From Deltaproteobacteria bacterium (GTDB lineage: Bacteria > Myxococcota > Polyangia > Haliangiales > Haliangiaceae): a stretch of 21,281 bases of DNA. The DNA is taken from NCBI GenBank assembly GCA_018262455.1, contig JAGSPR010000126.1, forward strand, positions 1 through 21,281, written 5' to 3'. This document shows positions 14,501-20,226 of the stretch, piece after piece. Position 1 is the stretch's first letter; every line of letters starts with the position of its first letter. A program made the position numbers and the translations under genes. The notes beneath the pieces were generated by a model that worked only from the letters and a program-made list of their open reading frames with translations, did not search any database and was not told the origin of the DNA.

Positions 14501-14851
14501 ATGACCAAGCTCAGCCCCGCACGTGCCCTGGCCGAGCTCCAGGCACAACACCTGGCCCTGCGGACCATGATGGATCGCTGCGAGGAGCTCGCGGACGAGC
14601 TCGAGGCCGGCCGCGGCGATGCGTTGCAGCTCACGCGTGAGGTCGCGCGCCTGCGCCTGGCGTTCGAGGCGCACAACCAGTTCGAGGAGCAGCTGCTACG
14701 CCCCGTGCTGCTCGCGAACGACGCGTTCGCGGAGGTCCGCATCGATCGGATGATCGACGACCACGTCGGCGAGCACCGCGCCATGCGGGCGCGGCTCGAC
14801 TCGAGCGAGACAGTGCGTGATGATGTCGTGACGATCGAGAGCTCGGGCTGA
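14501..14851 (+). CDS. Short hemerythrin-like protein lacking the last ligand helix
   Basis: The 116-residue protein is a paralogue of the hemerythrin-like protein at 10547. It aligns in AQH..LR, HNQ.E and DDHVGEH, giving His17, His58, Glu62, His88 and His92. It ends soon after and has no counterpart of the final His-x3-Glu helix, so two of the usual seven di-iron ligands are missing. Other frames do not continue the domain, so a simple frameshift is not the cause. AGAGGA lies 4 nt before the ATG, and the gene follows hemN by 10 nt, so the pair is one transcript. It might bind a single metal or heme, pair with another subunit, or be decaying. Confidence 0.8.
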   Translation: MTKLSPARALAELQAQHLALRTMMDRCEELADELEAGRGDALQLTREVARLRLAFEAHNQFEEQLLRPVLLANDAFAEVRIDRMIDDHVGEHRAMRARLDSSETVRDDVVTIESSG

Positions 14852-14865
14852 GAAGGCGCAAGGTG

Positions 14866-14901
14866 TGCGGCCGCGGGGCCAACGCCGCGCACGGATTGCG
14901 C
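14866..14901 (+). promoter_or_regulatory. Two tandem copies of the 15-bp motif upstream of ccoNO
   Basis: GCGCACGGATTGCGC (14887-14901) is 14 of 15 identical to the hemN-upstream site. GCGCAAGGTGTGCGG (14866-14880) matches that site at 12 of 15. They begin exactly 21 bp apart, about two helical turns, so two dimers would sit on the same DNA face. Centres are about 63 and 84 bp before the predicted start. The downstream copy also forms part of a 12-bp palindrome GATTGCGCAATC (14894-14905). Confidence 0.6.
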
Positions 14902-14930
14902 AATCGAGCCCCACAGCGGCCCCTGATCCT

Positions 14931-14946
14931 GGGCACGCGAGTTGCG
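14931..14946 (+). promoter_or_regulatory. Sigma-54-like -24/-12 element of the cbb3 oxidase operon
   Basis: GGGCACG-CGAG-TTGCG matches the sigma-54 consensus TGGCACG-N4-TTGCW at 6 of 7 and 4 of 5 positions. The GG is at 14932-14933 and the GC at 14944-14945. Predicted start is near 14957, 4 nt before ATG 14961; no Shine-Dalgarno is visible. Confidence 0.6.
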
Positions 14947-14960
14947 AGACACCGGGCTCG

Positions 14961-17174
14961 ATGTCCAATGAGACCCTCCGGTATGACGACGCCACAGTTC
15001 GGAAGTTCGTCACGGCGACGATCGTGTGGGGGGCCGTGGGGATGCTCGTCGGGCTGTGGATCGCGCTCCAGCTCGCGCTCCCAAAGCTCAACTTCGGCCC
15101 GTACTTCACGTTCGGCCGGCTGCGTCCACTCCACACCAACGCGGTGATCTTCGCGTTCGCGGGCAACGCGATCTTCGCGGCGGTCTATTACTCCTCGCAG
15201 CGGCTGCTGAAGGCGCGCCCGGTCGAGTGGCTCTCGAAGTTCCACTTCTGGGGGTGGCAGCTGATCATCGTCGCCGCGGCGATCACGCTGCCGCTCGGCT
15301 TCACGCAGGGCAAGGAGTACGCCGAGCTCGAGTGGCCGATCGACCTCGCGATCACGATCGTGTGGGTCGCGTTCGCCGTCAACTTCTTCACGATGATCCG
15401 CAATCGTCGCGAGCAGCACCTCTACGTCGCGCTGTGGTTCTACATCGCCTCGATCGTGACCATCGCGATCCTCCACATCTTCAACAACCTCGTGCTCCCG
15501 GCCGGCCTGTTCAAGAGCTATTCGATCTACGCCGGCGTCCAGGACGCGTTCATGCAGTGGTGGTACGGGCACAACGCCGTCGCGTTCGTGCTGACGACGC
15601 CGTTCCTCGGCCTCATGTACTACTTCCTGCCGAAGGCGGCCGGGCGTCCGGTATTCAGCTACCGGCTCTCGATCCTCCACTTCTGGTCGCTGGTCTTCAT
15701 CTACATCTGGGCCGGACCACACCACCTCCACTACACGGCGCTCCCGCAGTGGGCCTCGACGCTCGGGATGATCTTCAGCCTCATGCTGTGGATGCCGTCG
15801 TGGGGCGGCATGCTCAATGGCCTGCTGACCCTGCGCGGCGCGTGGGGTCGGGTCGCCGAGGATCCGGTGCTCAAGTTCTTCGTCGTCGGCATCACGTTCT
15901 ACGGCATGTCGACGTTCGAGGGCCCGATGCTCTCGATCAAGAGCGTCAACGCGCTGTCGCACTACACCGACTGGAACATCGCGCACGTCCACGGCGGTGC
16001 GCTCGGCTGGGTCGGCTTCATGACGTTCGGGATGATCTACTGGCTCGTCCCGCGGCTGTTCCAGACCCCGCTGTACTCGAAGAAGCTCGCGGTCACGCAC
16101 TTCTGGGTCGCGACGATCGGCATCGTGCTCTACGTCGTCTCGATGTGGGCCGCGGGCATCACGCAGGGCCTCATGTGGCGCGCGTTCGACAGCACGGGTC
16201 GGCTGCAGTATCCGGACTTCCTCTACACCGTGACCCGGCTGGTGCCCATGTACTACGTCCGTGCGCTCGGCGGCGCGATGTACCTCGGCGGCATGCTGGT
16301 ATTCGGCTACAACGTCTACCGGACCTGGAAGGCGCGGCCGCGCAAGTACGAGGACGTCGCGGTCGAGGTGCCTCCGATGATCCGCGCCGGCAAGCTGCAG
16401 GGGAAGGCCGAGCGCGCGCTCGAGCCGCGCAGCGGCGAGGGCCAGGATGGCAAGGCGAGAGCGCAGCTCGAACCGCCCGCGCACGGGCACCGCAAGTGGG
16501 AGGGGCTGCCGGCACTGTTCACCACGCTGACGGTGCTCGCGGTGCTCGTCGCCTCCGCGTTCGAGATCATCCCGGCGTTCTTGATCGGAGATGACATCCC
16601 GCGGATCGCCACGGTGAAGCCGTACACCCCGCTCGAGCTCTACGGGCGCGACATCTATCTCGCCGAGGGCTGTTACAACTGCCACTCGCAGATGGTCCGC
16701 CCGTTCATCGACGAGACGGTGCGCTACGGCCAGAACGGCAAGCCCGCCGAGTACAGCCGGCCCGGCGAGTTCATCTACGACCATCCCCATCAGTGGGGCA
16801 GCAAGCGCACGGGCCCGGATCTCGCCCGCGAAGCCGGTCGACGTGACGAGCTCTGGCACTTGCGTCACATGGAGGATCCGCGCGCGACCTCGCCTGGCTC
16901 GGTGATGCCCGCCTACGGCCACCTGCTCGAGGACAACATCGATTGGGGCGTGATCCAGACCCGGGTCGATGTGATGGCGATGCTCGGCGTGCCGTACGAC
17001 GCGGAGGCGCTCGCGCGCGCCAAGTTCGTCGCCCACGACCAGGCCACCGCGCTCGCCGCGAAGCTGGAAAGTCAGGGTGGCCCGCCGGGGATGGCCGACA
17101 AGGACGTGATCGCGTTGATCGCGTACCTGCAGCGCCTCGGCCACGACATTCGCCTGCAAGGAGGTACTCCGTGA
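14961..17174 (+). CDS. ccoNO: Fused cbb3 cytochrome c oxidase subunits I and II (CcoN-CcoO)
   Basis: The catalytic core of the high-affinity cbb3 terminal oxidase reduces oxygen to water at the membrane and pumps protons. The 737-residue protein joins CcoN (about 1-465) to CcoO (about 513-737) through a charged linker. CcoN shows His58 (low-spin heme b), His204 and His254-His255 (CuB), Tyr248 as the probable active-site tyrosine, and His342 and His344 for the two hemes. CcoO has a membrane anchor (about 516-540), the heme c motif CYNCH (571-575) and a probable Met649 ligand in SVMPAY. The start ATG 14961 fits the CcoN N-terminus. Two motif copies and a sigma-54-like promoter precede it. The next gene, ccoQ, overlaps its stop. 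Confidence 0.96.
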   Translation: MSNETLRYDDATVRKFVTATIVWGAVGMLVGLWIALQLALPKLNFGPYFTFGRLRPLHTNAVIFAFAGNAIFAAVYYSSQRLLKARPVEWLSKFHFWGWQLIIVAAAITLPLGFTQGKEYAELEWPIDLAITIVWVAFAVNFFTMIRNRREQHLYVALWFYIASIVTIAILHIFNNLVLPAGLFKSYSIYAGVQDAFMQWWYGHNAVAFVLTTPFLGLMYYFLPKAAGRPVFSYRLSILHFWSLVFIYIWAGPHHLHYTALPQWASTLGMIFSLMLWMPSWGGMLNGLLTLRGAWGRVAEDPVLKFFVVGITFYGMSTFEGPMLSIKSVNALSHYTDWNIAHVHGGALGWVGFMTFGMIYWLVPRLFQTPLYSKKLAVTHFWVATIGIVLYVVSMWAAGITQGLMWRAFDSTGRLQYPDFLYTVTRLVPMYYVRALGGAMYLGGMLVFGYNVYRTWKARPRKYEDVAVEVPPMIRAGKLQGKAERALEPRSGEGQDGKARAQLEPPAHGHRKWEGLPALFTTLTVLAVLVASAFEIIPAFLIGDDIPRIATVKPYTPLELYGRDIYLAEGCYNCHSQMVRPFIDETVRYGQNGKPAEYSRPGEFIYDHPHQWGSKRTGPDLAREAGRRDELWHLRHMEDPRATSPGSVMPAYGHLLEDNIDWGVIQTRVDVMAMLGVPYDAEALARAKFVAHDQATALAAKLESQGGPPGMADKDVIALIAYLQRLGHDIRLQGGTP

Positions 17175-17353
17175 TCCGTCTCTCTGATGTCGTGTCGGCA
17201 CTCTCGCCGACGCAGTACGCCGAGCTCGCGCTCGTGCTGTTTCTCGCGGTGTTCGCCGGCGTCGCGATCCGGCATGGGGGCAAGCGCCGCGCCGCCGAGC
17301 ACGCCGCCTGCGCGCAGCTGCCGCTCGCCGACGATACGGGAGCTTCATCATGA
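17171..17353 (+). CDS. ccoQ: CcoQ-like small membrane subunit of cbb3 oxidase
   Basis: The 60-residue protein has one membrane helix (about residues 15-33, YAELALVLFLAVFAGVAI) and a short basic tail (HGGKRR), as in CcoQ, which helps keep the oxidase stable. The start is GTG, overlapping the ccoNO stop (GTGA), with a strong AAGGAGG 6 nt upstream. Its identification rests mainly on size, topology and its place between ccoNO and ccoP. The sequence itself is poorly conserved in this family. Confidence 0.82.
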   Translation: MIRLSDVVSALSPTQYAELALVLFLAVFAGVAIRHGGKRRAAEHAACAQLPLADDTGASS

Positions 17354-17976
17354 CGACCGCCGAGGCGACGGTGGACGAGACCGAGCCAGGCGGCAGCGAC
17401 GAACCCGCCCCGGACGCGCGGCTCATGGGCCACTCCTATGACGGCATCCGCGAGTACGACAATCCGCTCCCCTCGTGGTGGAGCGCCATCTTCGTAGGCT
17501 CGATCATCTTCGCGGGGTTCTACGTGCTGTACTTCCACGTCGTCGGCTGGGGCAGTAACCCGAAGGAGCGCTACCAGGCCGCGCTCGCCAGCTACGAGAG
17601 CAAGCGCGAGGAGCGCGACCGCGCCGACGCGATGAACGTGAGCGAGGAGACGCTCGAGCACAATGCGCGCGACGGCGCCATCCTCGCGCGCGGCGCCGCG
17701 ATCTTCACCGAGCGCTGCGCGAGCTGCCACGGCCCCAAGGGCGCCGGCCTGATCGGCCCGAACCTCACCGATGATCGACAGATCCACGGCTCGACTCGCA
17801 TGGACCTGTTTCGCGTCGTCCGCGGCGGTGCGCCGGGGACCGCGATGGTCGCGTGGGGTGAGCAACTGCCGCCCGCAGACGTCATCGCGGCCACCACGTT
17901 CGTGACCACGTTGCGCGGCAAGAAGCTGCCCGGCAAGGCGCCCGAGGGCCTGCCGGTCGGAGCGTTCGAGCCATGA
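17350..17976 (+). CDS. ccoP: CcoP, cbb3 oxidase subunit III with a single heme c
   Basis: CcoP passes electrons from soluble cytochrome c to CcoO. The 208-residue protein has the N-terminal YDGIREYDNPLPSWW (30-44), a hallmark of CcoP, one membrane helix (about 45-66), and a periplasmic cytochrome c domain with CASCH (123-127) and probable Met166 ligand. Typical proteobacterial CcoP has two CXXCH motifs and about 300 residues; here only one is present and the protein is about 90 residues shorter. It starts at ATG overlapping the ccoQ stop (ATGA) and overlaps ccoG in the same way. Confidence 0.93.
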   Translation: MTTAEATVDETEPGGSDEPAPDARLMGHSYDGIREYDNPLPSWWSAIFVGSIIFAGFYVLYFHVVGWGSNPKERYQAALASYESKREERDRADAMNVSEETLEHNARDGAILARGAAIFTERCASCHGPKGAGLIGPNLTDDRQIHGSTRMDLFRVVRGGAPGTAMVAWGEQLPPADVIAATTFVTTLRGKKLPGKAPEGLPVGAFEP

Positions 17977-19358
17977 CCGCGCCCAGCGAGAGGGTGCTGT
18001 CGACCCTGAACCCGGACGGCACGCGCAACTGGATCCGCCCGCGGCTCGCGCGCGGCCGGTTCCTGCGGCGGCGCCGGATCGTCGGCTACGCGTTGATCGC
18101 GCTGTTCGTCGCGCTGCCGTTGATCGAGATCGGCGGCCGGCCCGCGCTGCTGCTCGATCTCGTCACCCGCGAGCTCTCGGTGTTCGGCAGCGTGTTCCGT
18201 CCCACCGACGGCTTCATCCTGATGCTCGTCGGCCTCGTCGTCGTGCTGGCGGTGTTCCTCGTCACGGCGCTGTTCGGGCGCGTGTGGTGCGGCTGGGGCT
18301 GTCCGCAGACCGTCTACCTCGAGCTCGTGTTTCGTCCGATCGAGCGCTGGCTCGAGGGCAACGCGACCCAGCAGGCGAAGCTGCCCCGGTTCCATGTGCG
18401 ACGGGTCGCGAAGTGGGCGATCTACGCGGCGCTGTCGTTCGCGATCGCCAACGTCTTCTTGGCATACTTCGTCGGCGTCGCGCGGCTGCGCATGTGGGTC
18501 GTCGATTCGCCGGCCGATCATCTGACCGGGTTCCTGGTCGTGCTCGCCGTGTCGGCGCTGATGCTGTTCGACTTCGGTTACTTCCGCGAGCAGGCCTGCA
18601 TCCTGGCGTGTCCGTACGGGCGACTCCAGACGGTGCTGCTCGATCGCCAGTCGCTGATCGTCGGCTACGACGCTGCGCGCGGCGAGCCCCGCGGCAAGCC
18701 CAAGAAGCACCTGCCGGTCGTGCAGGGACGCGGCGACTGCGTCGACTGCGGCGCGTGCGTCGCGGTGTGTCCGACCGGGATCGACATCCGCGAGGGCCTG
18801 CAGATGGAGTGCATCGGGTGCGCGCAGTGCATCGATGCGTGCGACACGGTGATGGACAAGCTCGCCAAGCCCCGCGGGCTGATCGGCTACACCTCGCAGG
18901 ATGGGCTCGCCGGCAAGGCGGTCCGGCTGCTGCGAGCGCGCACGGTCCTGTATCCTGTGCTGCTCCTGATCGCCAGCACGCTGCTCGTGTGGAGCATCGC
19001 CGGCAAGAGCTCGACGGACGTCACGGTCGAGCGCATCTCCGGCGCGAGCTTCGTCGAGCTGCCGGATGGCACGATCTCGTCGCAGGCGCGGCTCAAGATC
19101 GAGAACGAGTCCGAGACCCACCGCCAGTATACGATCTCGATCGTGGATGGCCCCGAGCTGCGGCTGCGGTCCTCGGCGACGTGGGAGATCGAGCCGAGGA
19201 AGTCGATCGAGGTCCCGGTCTTCATCGACGTGCCGCGCGGCGGGTTCCGCGCTGGCAAGCGGGAGGTCACGATCCGCGTGGTCGACGACAGCGGGTTTCA
19301 TCGCGCGGTTGCCCTGACGTTGTTCGGCCCCTCCACCTCGGGATCGGGGGCACCATGA
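17973..19358 (+). CDS. ccoG: CcoG/FixG, cbb3 oxidase assembly ferredoxin-like membrane protein
   Basis: CcoG is a membrane iron-sulfur protein needed for cbb3 maturation and described as a cupric reductase delivering Cu(I) for CuB. The 461-residue protein has several membrane helices (about 36-52, 82-102, 146-168, 185-203, 325-342), the motif WCGWGCPQT (Cys106, Cys110) and EQACILACPYGR (Cys209, Cys213). Two 4Fe-4S motifs follow, with Cys256/259/262/266 and Cys280/283/286/290. The C-terminal part (about 350-455) is an Ig-like periplasmic domain, as in other CcoG proteins. ATG overlaps the ccoP stop (ATGA), so the oxidase and its assembly factor are translated together. Confidence 0.96.
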   Translation: MTAPSERVLSTLNPDGTRNWIRPRLARGRFLRRRRIVGYALIALFVALPLIEIGGRPALLLDLVTRELSVFGSVFRPTDGFILMLVGLVVVLAVFLVTALFGRVWCGWGCPQTVYLELVFRPIERWLEGNATQQAKLPRFHVRRVAKWAIYAALSFAIANVFLAYFVGVARLRMWVVDSPADHLTGFLVVLAVSALMLFDFGYFREQACILACPYGRLQTVLLDRQSLIVGYDAARGEPRGKPKKHLPVVQGRGDCVDCGACVAVCPTGIDIREGLQMECIGCAQCIDACDTVMDKLAKPRGLIGYTSQDGLAGKAVRLLRARTVLYPVLLLIASTLLVWSIAGKSSTDVTVERISGASFVELPDGTISSQARLKIENESETHRQYTISIVDGPELRLRSSATWEIEPRKSIEVPVFIDVPRGGFRAGKREVTIRVVDDSGFHRAVALTLFGPSTSGSGAP

Positions 19359-19540
19359 CCTCGAACGATTCAGCTCGGGCCAGATGGGTGCTCGCGATCG
19401 TGGGGCTGCTCGCGGTCAACGTGATCGCGATGGTGGTCCTCGCGGTGTTGTCGGCGCGAGGAGCCTCGCAGGTCGTCCCCGGCTACGATCAGCCTGCGCG
19501 CTCCGCCCTTGGCCACCACGCGGCGGCCCGGACGCCGTGA
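19355..19540 (+). CDS. ccoH: Minimal CcoH/FixH-like membrane protein
   Basis: The 61-residue product has one membrane helix (about 11-33) followed by SQVVPGYDQPA, which recalls the conserved stretch after the helix in FixH/CcoH (V-V-x-x-Y). The family is usually about 150 residues with a periplasmic domain, which is absent here. CcoH assists assembly and stays with the oxidase. The ATG overlaps the ccoG stop (ATGA), and the stop overlaps the next start (TGATG), so it is embedded in the operon. The assignment depends on position and topology, and it might instead be an unrelated small subunit. Confidence 0.62.
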   Translation: MTSNDSARARWVLAIVGLLAVNVIAMVVLAVLSARGASQVVPGYDQPARSALGHHAAARTP

Positions 19541-20226
19541 TGTTGCCCGCGATCTTGCTGGCGAGCCTGGTCGGCAGCGTGCACTGCGTCGCGATGTGTG
19601 GGCCGCTCGTCGGCCTGCACGGCGGGGTGCGCACGTTGCGGCTCGCCCTCGTCCACGCGGTGGGCCGGCTCACCACGTACGTCGTGCTCGGCATGCTCGC
19701 CGGCCTGCTCGGGCGTGCGCTCGACCTCGCGGGTGACCTCGCGGTGGTGCAACACGCGGCCACGATCGTCGCGGGCGCGGTGATCGTGATCTGGGGCGGC
19801 TACCAGCTCGCGATCGCGCTGGGCCTCGGGGGCGCGGGCTCGACGTCGAGGTCGTCGTCGGCGTCGGCGTTCGCCGGCGGGCTCGTCCGGATCCGCAGCC
19901 GGCGGCCGGCCGCGCGCGCGTGGCTCATCGGCGTGCTCACCGGCTTGTTGCCGTGTGGCTGGCTGTGGGCGTTCGTGATCGCCGCGGCCGGGACCGGACA
20001 GGTGCTCTCGGGAGGCCTCGTGATGGCCGTGTTCTGGCTCGGCACCGTGCCCGCGATGACCGGGGTCCTCACGATCGGCGGACCGGTCATCGCATGGCTG
20101 CGCCAGCGCATGCCCGTGGTCACCGCGGCGGCGCTGATCGTCCTCGGGCTCGGGACGCTCGCGACGCGCTGGCACGATGCCGGCGCCACCGGGGTCAGTC
20201 ATCCGAGCTGCCACGAGGCCGGATGA
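19540..20226 (+). CDS. TauE/SafE-like (COG2836) membrane protein of cbb3 clusters
   Basis: The 228-residue integral membrane protein has about six hydrophobic helices. Its conserved metal-binding-type motifs are GSVHCVAMCGPL (12-23; Cys16, Met19, Cys20) and GLLPCGW (135-141; Cys139). Genes of this family sit beside ccoI and ccoH in many cbb3 clusters and are often named sulfite exporters. A role in copper handling or redox transfer, similar to DsbD/CcdA, is more likely here because of the paired Cys/Met motifs; this is inference. A Ser-rich loop (about 101-110) joins the two halves. The ATG overlaps the preceding stop (TGATG); a GTG one codon earlier is also possible. Confidence 0.85.
   Translation: MLPAILLASLVGSVHCVAMCGPLVGLHGGVRTLRLALVHAVGRLTTYVVLGMLAGLLGRALDLAGDLAVVQHAATIVAGAVIVIWGGYQLAIALGLGGAGSTSRSSSASAFAGGLVRIRSRRPAARAWLIGVLTGLLPCGWLWAFVIAAAGTGQVLSGGLVMAVFWLGTVPAMTGVLTIGGPVIAWLRQRMPVVTAAALIVLGLGTLATRWHDAGATGVSHPSCHEAG

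Noticed and set aside
14765..14960. Frameshift as the cause of the shortened second hemerythrin
   Set aside because: I read both other frames past the end of the conserved part and found early stops and no His-x3-Glu helix, so a simple indel does not restore the domain.
14631..17426. 931-codon minus-strand open frame opposite ccoNO
   Set aside because: It is a shadow of the fused oxidase gene and upstream sequence; the product is a low-complexity Arg/Glu/His-rich chain with no recognisable domain.
17592..19301. 569-codon minus-strand open frame opposite ccoP and ccoG
   Set aside because: It lies antisense to two strongly recognised genes and shows only Asp/Arg/His-rich composition.
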